The notes beneath the pieces are model-generated. The model ran no database searches, was not told where the DNA came from, and saw nothing but the letters and a program-made list of their open reading frames with translations. Of a DNA stretch of 5,536 bases, positions 1 through 5,456 are shown piece after piece. This DNA is from Pirellulaceae bacterium (GTDB lineage: Bacteria; Planctomycetota; Planctomycetia; Pirellulales; Pirellulaceae). The position numbers were made by a program, and so were the translations under genes. Every line of letters begins with the position of its first letter. Within the stretch, counting starts at the first letter, position 1. The stretch covers positions 1-5,536 of the forward strand of contig JASLRF010000061.1 in assembly GCA_030744095.1 (NCBI GenBank). Reading direction: 5' to 3'.

Positions 1-155
1 TGGGCGCATCGAAGCCTGCCTGACAATTACGCAACACGACCTATGCAATCCCAGGCGGTGTTTGTTTTTTGCGGTCATATTCGAGCTCTAAGTCTTGGCA
101 TATTCACAGCCTAGGTCATCTCCGCTGTTCGCGTTGAGGTCCCTGTACGCCGCTT
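1..155. other. Non-coding region upstream of the amtB promoter
   Basis: No gene is supported here. Two + strand frames are open from the left edge (to stops near 114 and 92), but neither translation resembles a protein I recognise, so they may be the tail of an upstream gene or chance. Sigma-54 promoters usually need an enhancer-binding protein site 80-150 bases upstream, which would fall in this stretch. I looked for an NtrC-like dyad (TGCACC-N5-GGTGCA) and found none. Confidence 0.4.
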
Positions 156-171
156 TGGCACGACCATTGCA
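156..171 (+). promoter_or_regulatory. Sigma-54 (RpoN) -24/-12 promoter of amtB
   Basis: The sequence TGGCACGACCATTGCA matches the sigma-54 consensus TGGCACR-N4-TTGCW at every defined position. GG (157-158) and GC (169-170) are separated by the obligatory 10 bases. Transcription would start near 181-183, giving an untranslated leader of about 95 bases before the amtB ATG at 277. Ammonium channel genes are classic NtrC/sigma-54 targets under nitrogen limitation, so match and context agree. The activator site is not visible. Confidence 0.85.
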
Positions 172-276
172 TTATCGCCGAGTGAAACCGGCCGCGTGCG
201 CCATTCAGCCCGTTCGAGACGATCTGGCGACTTGCGAGCCACCCAGACATCCTTCTGACAAAGGCGAGAAAAAATA

Positions 277-1704
277 ATGAACTGGTCCACACTGAAACGA
301 GCCGTGCCCATCGGCTCGGCAATGACGTTACTATTCCTCCCCGGGATCGCGTTGGCGCAGGACGCGGCCGAAGCCGCACCAGAATCGGCATTATTGGCCG
401 ATGTCGACACCTTGTGGGTTTGTTTAGCGGCCTTTCTAGTCTTCTTCATGCAGGCGGGATTTGCCTTGGTCGAATGTGGATTCACACGTGCCAAGAACGC
501 CTGCAACATCATCATGAAGAACGTGATGGACTTCTCCATCGGCACGATTGCCTTTTGGCTGGTTGGCTTCGGTCTGATGTTCGGTGCCACGAGCACCGGT
601 TTTTTTGGTACCACGAATTTCTTGTATGACGCTGGATCGAACAACTTCAATTGGGCATTTCTGATCTTTCAGACGGTTTTCTGTGCTACCGCCGCCACGA
701 TCGTAAGTGGTGCAATGGCGGAACGTACCAAGTTCATCGGGTACCTGTGCTACACGATCGCCATCACCGTGATCGTCTATCCGATCTTCGGTAGCTGGGC
801 ATGGGGCGGTTTGCTTGACGGCGGGGGGTGGTTGGAAGGCCGAGGGTTCTTGGACTTCGCGGGTTCGACCGTCGTGCATTCGGTCGGTGGCTGGTGTGCA
901 CTGGCCGGTGCGATCGTGATTGGTCCCCGATTGGGAAAATACAGCAAAGACGGTAAAACGCAGGCAATTCCAGGTCACAACATTCCGCTCGCCGCATTGG
1001 GTGTGTTCATTCTCTGGCTCGGATGGTTCGGTTTCAACCCTGGCAGCACGACGGCCGTTGGCGGCGGTAGCTTCGCTTACATCGCTGTAACGACCAACTT
1101 GGCCGCTGCCGCCGGTGCGGTTGCCGCGACGATCGCCTCTTGGGTCCTGTTCAAGAAGCCGGATACATCATTCGCCTTGAATGGTGCACTTGCCGGTCTG
1201 GTTGCCATTACCGCTGGTTGTGACGCGATGTCACCCGTCTTTGCTGTGATCACTGGGTTTGCCAGCGGCCTGCTGGTGGTTGGATCGGTGATGTTCTTCG
1301 ACAAGATCAAGATCGACGATCCAGTCGGTGCAATTTCAGTGCACGGTGTCTGTGGCGCCTGGGGGACGTTGGCGATAGGACTGTTCCACACCGAACTTGG
1401 ACTGCTAGTTGGTGGTGGAACAGCCCAGATTGTGACTCAGCTTATCGGCATCGGTGCCGCGTTTGTCTGGGCTTTCTTTGTGAGCCTGGCCATCTTCCTG
1501 GTGATCAAATACACGATTGGATTGCGAGTTAGCGAAGCGGAGGAGATGGAAGGCCTGGATGTTGCGGAACACGGGATGCACGCTTATCCAGCCCATCTGA
1601 TCACCGAGGGGCATACGGGATCGCCCTTGGCTCCCGCGATGGTCTCGATGCCAAGCAGCCCTGCAGTCAGCCCCGTGACGAATCCTAGTCCCGAAGGGGC
1701 GTAG
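277..1704 (+). CDS. amtB: Ammonium transporter AmtB (Amt/Mep/Rh family)
   Basis: This 475-residue inner-membrane channel recruits ammonium and conducts NH3 into the cell for assimilation by glutamine synthetase. Residues 1-27 form a signal peptide ending in ALA before Gln28, as expected for AmtB. About eleven membrane helices follow (roughly 45-411). Key pore residues are present, in E. coli equivalents: Phe135 (F107), Asp193 (D160) in DFAGSTVVH, His201 and His356 (the twin histidines H168/H318), and Trp250, Phe253 and Ser257 (W212/F215/S219) in GWFGFNPGS. The cytoplasmic tail motif GLDVAEHGMHAYP (426-438) is conserved and is part of the PII-responsive region; a Pro/Ser-rich extension of about 38 residues follows. 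The ATG is preceded by AAGGCGAG (261-268). The gene sits behind a sigma-54 promoter and ends at an intrinsic terminator, with a PII gene downstream. Family assignment is secure; which ammonium paralogue it represents in the host cannot be told. Confidence 0.97.
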   Translation: MNWSTLKRAVPIGSAMTLLFLPGIALAQDAAEAAPESALLADVDTLWVCLAAFLVFFMQAGFALVECGFTRAKNACNIIMKNVMDFSIGTIAFWLVGFGLMFGATSTGFFGTTNFLYDAGSNNFNWAFLIFQTVFCATAATIVSGAMAERTKFIGYLCYTIAITVIVYPIFGSWAWGGLLDGGGWLEGRGFLDFAGSTVVHSVGGWCALAGAIVIGPRLGKYSKDGKTQAIPGHNIPLAALGVFILWLGWFGFNPGSTTAVGGGSFAYIAVTTNLAAAAGAVAATIASWVLFKKPDTSFALNGALAGLVAITAGCDAMSPVFAVITGFASGLLVVGSVMFFDKIKIDDPVGAISVHGVCGAWGTLAIGLFHTELGLLVGGGTAQIVTQLIGIGAAFVWAFFVSLAIFLVIKYTIGLRVSEAEEMEGLDVAEHGMHAYPAHLITEGHTGSPLAPAMVSMPSSPAVSPVTNPSPEGA

Positions 1705-1746
1705 CGATTTAAGGAAACTTCGGCTCTTGCCTGGGCCAGAAGGATA

Positions 1747-1799
1747 CCCCAAATGGCTCGGACAAGCGTCCGCCTCGCTTGTCCGAGCTGGGGTCTTTT
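1747..1799 (+). terminator. Intrinsic terminator after amtB
   Basis: A perfect 13-base stem (GCTCGGACAAGCG at 1756-1768 with CGCTTGTCCGAGC at 1776-1788) closes a 7-base loop. It is extended by CCCCA (1747-1751) pairing with TGGGG (1789-1793) across a one-sided four-base bulge. TCTTTTC follows directly. It lies 42 bases after the amtB stop, so most amtB transcripts should end here and the PII gene needs its own promoter or read-through. Confidence 0.9.
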
Positions 1800-2051
1800 C
1801 TTGGCCGTCTTCCTGCCGGTGTCATGCGTGATGGCCTTGCTGGTCGAGGCTGATGGGACTAGAAAGCTTGTATCAGGTTTTTCTTTACGAATACGACAAG
1901 TTTCCGACCATAAGGAGACTAAGCAGTGTTCGATCTATTATTGTCCTCTTTCGCTCCGCGAAAGCACGCTCCTTTCGCGGAGCGAAAGGCGACTATCGGA
2001 CAGTAATTCCTCGGACAATCCTAAGTTGCAATCTCATCCGGAGCCAATGCG
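1800..2051. other. Intergenic region between amtB terminator and PII gene
   Basis: This is the rest of the 347-base gap between amtB and the PII gene. It contains the nested palindrome at 1943-1993, a short direct repeat TCGGACA (1996-2002 and 2011-2017), and the PII ribosome binding site GGAG (2040-2043), eight bases before the ATG. No strong sigma-70 promoter is visible. A weak GG-N10-GC sigma-54-like core lies at 1802-1817. Frames that stay open here run through the terminator and palindrome, and I regard them as non-coding. Confidence 0.6.
1943..1993. repeat. Nested palindromic (REP-like) element
   Basis: Two perfect 17-base arms, CTTTCGCTCCGCGAAAG (1948-1964) and CTTTCGCGGAGCGAAAG (1972-1988), flank a 7-base spacer. 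Outside them GTC (1943-1945) can pair with GAC (1991-1993). Each arm is also a small hairpin by itself (CTTTCGC, 3-base loop, GCGAAAG), so the DNA or RNA can fold as one long stem or as two tandem short hairpins. There is no T-run, so it is not a standard terminator. I recall similar CTTTCGC/GCGAAAG palindromes scattered between planctomycete genes. That makes a dispersed REP-like repeat the likeliest reading, but it is from memory, not a search. Confidence 0.8.
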
Positions 2052-2399
2052 ATGAAGTTGATCATTGCGATCATACAGCCCAACAAGCTGGAAGACGTGA
2101 AAGCGGCCCTGACGGACGTCGAGGTGTTTCGTTTGACGGTGATGGATTGTCAGGGGTTCGGTCGACAAAAAGGGCAAACTGAGGTCTACCGCGGCCATGA
2201 GTTTACGGTCAACTTGTTGCGTAAGGTCCAGTTGCAGATTGCTGTCAACGAAGAGTTTGTGGAGCCCACTGTCGAAGCGATCATGAAAGCCGGCCGCACT
2301 GGCGAAAAGGGCGAGATTGGCGACGGCAAGATCTTCGTCGTGCCGATGGACGATTGCATCCGCATCCGAACCGGCGAACGCGGACCAGACGCCATCTAA
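2052..2399 (+). CDS. glnK: PII nitrogen regulatory protein (GlnK/GlnB family)
   Basis: This 115-residue cytoplasmic trimeric signal protein reads ATP/ADP and 2-oxoglutarate and controls partners such as AmtB. Visible signatures are GFGRQKG (35-41, with Gln39), the T-loop with Tyr46 and Arg47, Lys58 for 2-oxoglutarate binding, the B-loop ending IGDGK (89-93), and the C-terminal IRIRTGERG. Arg47 is the residue that plugs the ammonium channel in AmtB-GlnK complexes. Asn54 and linkage to amtB favour the GlnK-type name, although glnB would also be defensible. Two oddities stand out: position 51, the uridylylated Tyr in E. coli, is Phe; and the B-loop is three residues longer (TGEKGEIGDGK against TGKIGDGK). 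The ATG has GGAG eight bases upstream. An alternative ATG at 2047 hits a stop two codons later. The gene is separated from amtB by a terminator and converges on tatC. Confidence 0.96.
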   Translation: MKLIIAIIQPNKLEDVKAALTDVEVFRLTVMDCQGFGRQKGQTEVYRGHEFTVNLLRKVQLQIAVNEEFVEPTVEAIMKAGRTGEKGEIGDGKIFVVPMDDCIRIRTGERGPDAI

Positions 2400-2412
2400 A
2401 GCGCATACCGCC

Positions 2413-3504
2413 TTACGGATCGTACGCTTCGTTAAACGGATTTTTCCCGCGTGGCATCCATTTGCAAAGCGCGAGTCCTAAGCCGTAAAGGCCTGTGAGC
2501 GGCACAGCCAGTAGCAGCATGCTCCATGGGTCCGACGGCGTCAGCAGCATCGCGATGACGAAGATCACCAGAATTGCCACCCGCCATTTCTCGATGTAGG
2601 TTTCGATCGAGATCAGCCCAATCCGATGAATAAACAGCATGACCAAGGGAAGTTGAAAGGCGATGCCGAAACCAAGCGGCAAGAACAGCACGAAGCTGAT
2701 GACTTCGCTGATCCGCAAGTCTGGTTCGATATTGAGCAACCGGGCAAAGCTGAACAGAAAGGACAGCACTGGACCAAAGACAAAGAAAAATGCCAATGCC
2801 GCGCCTGACAAGAACAGGATCAGGCTGAATGGCAGGTAGAGATGCACGTACTTCTTTTCGTGAGGGTAAAGACCCGCAGCGACGAAAATCCAAATCTGAT
2901 AAAATACGTACGGGCTGGAGAGAAGAAGTCCCGCAACAATCCCCGCTTTGACCCAAATCATGAAGCTCTCATGCGGGCTCAAAGACGTCAGTCTTGCTTT
3001 GGCTGGCCTCCAGATTCGGATCTTGATCATATCCGGTAGCGGGCTCGGTAGTTTTTCCGCTAGCAGCGTTTCCATCTTCTTGTAGTTATTGGAATCGCCA
3101 CTAGACGATGCCGGTGCCGCTGTGTTGACGGGATCTGTCTCGTTGCCACTGCCGGCGTCCGTTGCAGGTCCGTCATTTAGCCGCGCCAGCAATTCGCGTT
3201 CGAGGTAGACTTCGTCGAAAACAAACGCCGAGTCTTTTGCAAACCTCATCATTTGTTCGTCGAGTTTGTTGCCATACAATCCTTCTAGTTTGTCTTCGGC
3301 GAGTTCCGCGTAGTGCCTTCCCAACGCTTCGATCAGCGGTTTTTGAATGATGGCGACAACGTGATTCGCGAAGATCAAACCGACGATCGAACCCAGGGTC
3401 AGACCGATCAACGCTCGAGTAAGTGAAACCCTCAACTCCTCGAGATGGTCGCCGAAAGTCATCGTGGTGCCTTCAAACAGGTCTTCTTGTGGCTGCTTTG
3501 CCAT
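2413..3504 (-). CDS. tatC: Sec-independent (Tat) protein translocase subunit TatC with enlarged periplasmic loop
   Basis: TatC is the polytopic inner-membrane receptor that binds twin-arginine signal peptides and builds the translocase with TatA/TatB. The product is 363 residues, against about 250-260 for typical TatC. Family residues are visible: FGDHLEELR (17-25, with Glu22, Glu23 and Arg25, the signal-peptide site), KPL (55-57), QIWIFVAAGLYPHEKK (203-218, with Phe207 and Glu216), FQLP (283-286), and LLTPSDPWS (320-328, with Asp325). Six membrane helices fit. The extra length lies between helices 1 and 2, about residues 58-175, in the first periplasmic loop; it includes a Gly/Ser/Asn/Ala-rich, probably disordered stretch at 111-140. 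The start is set at ATG 3504, which has GAGG six bases upstream. A GTG at 3678 in the same frame would add 58 unconserved residues. No tatA or tatB is seen nearby. The 3' end is 13 bases from the PII gene. Confidence 0.95.
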   Translation of the reverse strand: MAKQPQEDLFEGTTMTFGDHLEELRVSLTRALIGLTLGSIVGLIFANHVVAIIQKPLIEALGRHYAELAEDKLEGLYGNKLDEQMMRFAKDSAFVFDEVYLERELLARLNDGPATDAGSGNETDPVNTAAPASSSGDSNNYKKMETLLAEKLPSPLPDMIKIRIWRPAKARLTSLSPHESFMIWVKAGIVAGLLLSSPYVFYQIWIFVAAGLYPHEKKYVHLYLPFSLILFLSGAALAFFFVFGPVLSFLFSFARLLNIEPDLRISEVISFVLFLPLGFGIAFQLPLVMLFIHRIGLISIETYIEKWRVAILVIFVIAMLLTPSDPWSMLLLAVPLTGLYGLGLALCKWMPRGKNPFNEAYDP

Positions 3505-3510
3505 GACATG

Positions 3511-3514
3511 CCTC
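3511..3514 (-). promoter_or_regulatory. Ribosome binding site of tatC
   Basis: On the minus strand GAGG is followed by six bases and then the ATG at 3504. This decides the tatC start in favour of the MAKQPQEDLF form rather than the upstream GTG at 3678 or the internal Met15. Confidence 0.7.
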
Positions 3515-3610
3515 GTGTTTTGAAATACAAAGGTGGCAGGGAAACGAGTCGGGGAGTCGGAAGGCACCGTCGCAATGTGTCGCGGCGAGCGACAGGGCGC
3601 GGCGAAGACT

Positions 3611-3655
3611 CGAATACCGGCAAGCCGGTTCGATGTACGGTCAAAGCTGCCGTAC
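3611..3655. repeat. Pair of adjacent small inverted repeats in the tatC leader region
   Basis: ACCGGC (3616-3621) and GCCGGT (3624-3629) form a near-continuous palindrome, with outer CGA/TCG (3611-3613 and 3630-3632) also able to pair. Three bases later GTACGG (3635-3640) and CCGTAC (3650-3655) form a second 6-bp stem with a 9-base loop. They lie 107-151 bases upstream of the tatC ATG. They could be leader structure, an operator, or chance. Confidence 0.4.
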
Positions 3656-3775
3656 CAGCAAAGAAGGCGAGGGGACACCCGCCCCAGCCGAATCCCATCA
3701 TATCACTCGCGGCAACGCCATTCAACCGCACGCGTTGAAAGCCGCCCGGACTCCGCCGGAAATATTGCAATGTGC

Positions 3776-4774
3776 TTACCCGCTTCGCGTTAGCTGCAGG
3801 TTCTTTTCATGGCGGGTTGCCACAATATTGCCGGGAAGGGTCCGCTTTTTCGCAATCGGCTCTTGCTGCATCATGGCTGCAAGCTGATTCCAGTGGTCGA
3901 AGCCCATCTCTTGCTGGGGCCAATCCAGGTTCTTCCACAACACGATCAGGACTTCCCGCAGAACGGCGGGTGGAAACGCTGCTAGGGGTTGGCAGCAGAT
4001 CTGAACTTGATCCGGACTTCGTGTGGAGACGCATCGATCAAGCAGATCGATGCACAACGACTGGACGACTTGCTGCGAATCCGCAGCCAGGGTTCCCAGT
4101 TGCAGGAGGGCACGGCGGACCTGCGGGTTATAGCTACGTGTCAATTCAGGTAGCAATTCCGCACGAATGCGATTTCGCGTAAAACGTGGATCCCGATTGC
4201 TCGAGTCCTCTCGAAACGGCTGCGGCAGCGATTCCAAGAACTCAATTACTTCGCTACGTGTGAACGCCAGGAGCGGTCGCAGCATCGTGATCCCAGTCGC
4301 CAGCACGCGGGTTCGGGGAATGCCGCCCAGTCCACCGATTCCAGTGCCTCGGACGATTCGGTGGAGGATCGTCTCGGCTTGATCATCCGCGGTATGCGCC
4401 GTCGCGACGAATCTAGCCCCCTGTGTTTTGGCAACTTCTTCGAAAAATGCATAGCGCGCCGCCCGGGCGGTCGCTTCGGACGTGTCGGCAACCTCGGTCA
4501 GTTGTGCAGCGGTCGAACCGACCTCGAGAGGCAATTCGAGGCAGTCACATAAGGCGCGTGTGAAAGTCTCATCTGCGCTGGACGCGCTTCCCCTCAGACG
4601 GTGATTGAAATGGGCGACCACGAGCCTGCCTGGGCCATCGGCCCGCAGATCTGCAAGCCCCCGCAACAGCGCGACACTGTCAGGACCGGCGGAAACGCAC
4701 ACGACTACGGTCAAGTCCCGCCATTGCTGGGGATTCCACGCTGCCTTCAGTTTGCCGAGAAAAGGGTGTGTCAT
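3776..4774 (-). CDS. tilS: tRNA(Ile)-lysidine synthetase TilS
   Basis: TilS uses ATP to join lysine to C34 of the CAU-anticodon tRNA(Ile), changing its reading from AUG to AUA; it is usually essential. The 332-residue product begins with an N-type ATP-pyrophosphatase domain: P-loop SAGPDS (28-33), AHFNHRLRGSAS (54-65), and TAHTADDQAETILHRIVRGT (125-144) followed by GIGGLGGIPR. Then come the RPLLAFTRSEVIEFL segment (166-180) and the REDSSNRDPRFTRNRIR motif (188-204), with the helical substrate-binding region after about 205. The chain ends soon after a LPG-type beta element, so it lacks the C-terminal domain of E. coli TilS (about 430 residues) and resembles the short forms. The P-loop has Ala29 where SGGxDS is usual. 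The start is uncertain: ATG at 4774 is preferred, while GTG at 4798 would add eight residues; neither has a strong ribosome site. tatC lies 271 bases downstream. Confidence 0.94.
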   Translation of the reverse strand: MTHPFLGKLKAAWNPQQWRDLTVVVCVSAGPDSVALLRGLADLRADGPGRLVVAHFNHRLRGSASSADETFTRALCDCLELPLEVGSTAAQLTEVADTSEATARAARYAFFEEVAKTQGARFVATAHTADDQAETILHRIVRGTGIGGLGGIPRTRVLATGITMLRPLLAFTRSEVIEFLESLPQPFREDSSNRDPRFTRNRIRAELLPELTRSYNPQVRRALLQLGTLAADSQQVVQSLCIDLLDRCVSTRSPDQVQICCQPLAAFPPAVLREVLIVLWKNLDWPQQEMGFDHWNQLAAMMQQEPIAKKRTLPGNIVATRHEKNLQLTRSG

Positions 4775-4851
4775 AATCCGTCTGAGCGAACTGCGCACCA
4801 GCTGGTTCCGCGTAAAAACAGGCCCAGGCAGGGGTGAGCGTCCGCAAATGG

Positions 4852-4879
4852 TTGCAGTTTTTCGGCACTCTGCTACGAT
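4852..4879 (+). promoter_or_regulatory. Sigma-70-like promoter, rightward, no assigned gene
   Basis: A -35 element TTGCAG (4852-4857) and a -10 element TACGAT (4874-4879) are separated by 16 bases. A TG one base before the -10 (4871-4872) gives an extended -10. Transcription would start near 4886, heading right and away from tilS. The nearest supported start codon in that direction is at 5457, so it would drive either a leader of about 570 bases or an unannotated short or non-coding RNA. Confidence 0.5.
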
Positions 4880-5445
4880 ACGGTTGGCTGGCAGGGCTCG
4901 TGGCCAAAGGACCCATAGCCAAGCAAGCCACTATTTTACCACGAAACCATTGCGGCGCGTTCTAGGCCAAGGCCAGCCGCGAAACAGCTCATTCGATTTT
5001 TAGCACACCGGTCCGGAACTGGTACAACCATCCTGTTTTTTTGAGCCGTCACTGAGATGCATCTTCTGTTGATCATCCTGCGATTCTTCATCGGGCGCGG
5101 CAATCCCAGCTCGAATCGGATTCGCGCCATTGCCGTGCGGTCTGATGGGAGCACTTTTTGTGGTCCCGTTCACCACCGCTGTGGGCGAGGAAATGTAGCA
5201 GGTTGGCTAGGACTCTACCTCCCCATCTCCCCGAAGCTCGTTCGACAGTCGTGGGTATCCAGACATCACAATCGTTGGCTTCAGATATTGGGGAAGCAAG
5301 TTAGGTCGATTTGTTCCGGCGTCATAAAACGTTTCCGTTGCGCAACGATCGCAAGAGACTGAATTCGCAACTGTTCTTGTATCCACGTTGCCCGCCAGAA
5401 TCGGCCGGCTGACGTTCGCCAGACGCACCGCACTTCCGACAAACC

Positions 5446-5450
5446 GAGGT
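5446..5450 (+). promoter_or_regulatory. Ribosome binding site of the edge gene
   Basis: GAGGT lies six bases before the GTG at 5457, which supports that codon rather than the in-frame TTG at 5454 as the start of the partial membrane protein. Confidence 0.5.
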
Positions 5451-5456
5451 GCGTTG

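Larger units (their letters stand above)
3505..3775. other. Gap between tilS and tatC
   Basis: These 271 bases separate the tilS stop from the tatC start on the same strand. No protein family is recognisable in any frame. It should hold the tatC leader, and possibly its promoter, but no convincing -35/-10 pair was found on the minus strand. Short inverted repeats occur at 3611-3655, and TTCAAC/GTTGAA occurs at 3721-3726 and 3734-3739, just after the tilS stop and without a U-run. The spacing makes tight tilS-tatC coupling unlikely. Confidence 0.4.
4775..5456. other. Long intergenic region between tilS and the edge gene
   Basis: About 680 bases without a gene I can support. It holds a good rightward sigma-70-like promoter (4852-4879), a 6-bp hairpin ACCGGT/ACTGGT upstream of a seven-T run (about 5005-5041, with 12 bases between stem and T-run), and a perfect 12-base palindrome CGTTGCGCAACG (5336-5347). 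ORFs of about 70-130 codons exist on both strands, but their translations are Arg/His/Ser-rich and match no family I know. No tRNA, rRNA or recognisable riboswitch was seen. The left part should contain the tilS promoter on the minus strand, but no clear match was found. Confidence 0.5.

Noticed and set aside
436..978. Long antisense frames inside amtB (436-978 and 111-650, minus strand)
   Set aside because: They are shadow frames of a strongly coding gene; their translations lack motifs and they have no supported start.
1753..2055. Open frame of 100 codons between amtB and the PII gene (and an overlapping one at 1853-2182)
   Set aside because: They run through the amtB terminator stem and the nested palindrome, and their translations contain repeat-derived strings such as SLRES and RGAKGDYR. 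The second one also overlaps the PII gene in another frame. They are best explained as open frames created by repeat sequence.
2399..2429. Imperfect stem (AAGCG/CGCTT with inner TAC/GTA) across the PII-tatC convergent junction, considered as a bidirectional terminator
   Set aside because: The stem is short and bulged, overlaps the PII stop codon, and has no adjacent T-run in either direction.
3616..3655. Possible tRNA or intron-derived RNA suggested by CCGGTTCGATG and GTACGGTC
   Set aside because: The bases around TTCGATG do not form a T-stem, there is no acceptor stem or anticodon arm, and no group II domain V fold fits.
3505..3678. Extension of tatC to a GTG at 3678 (421 residues)
   Set aside because: The added 58 residues have no TatC similarity and no hydrophobic segment. 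The ATG at 3504 has a well-spaced GAGG and places the conserved N-terminal motif at the usual distance from the start.
3459..3770. Minus-strand frame of 103 codons overlapping the tatC start
   Set aside because: It would start with TTG, overlaps tatC in another frame, and shows no recognisable motif or ribosome site. It is not a TatA/TatB protein, which would begin with a short membrane helix and an FG hinge.
4900..4965. Short + strand ORF (21 residues, GTG start) just after the 4852-4879 promoter
   Set aside because: The AGGG before it is only three bases from the start, the peptide has no recognisable feature, and its length is within chance expectation.
5057..5362. Plus-strand frame of 101 codons in the right gap (also 4605-5003 + and the minus frames 4936-5154 and 5207-5500)
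   Set aside because: No ribosome binding site of note, composition rich in Arg/His/Cys/Ser, and no family resemblance. The 4605-5003 frame is largely antisense to tilS, and 5207-5500 is antisense to the edge gene.
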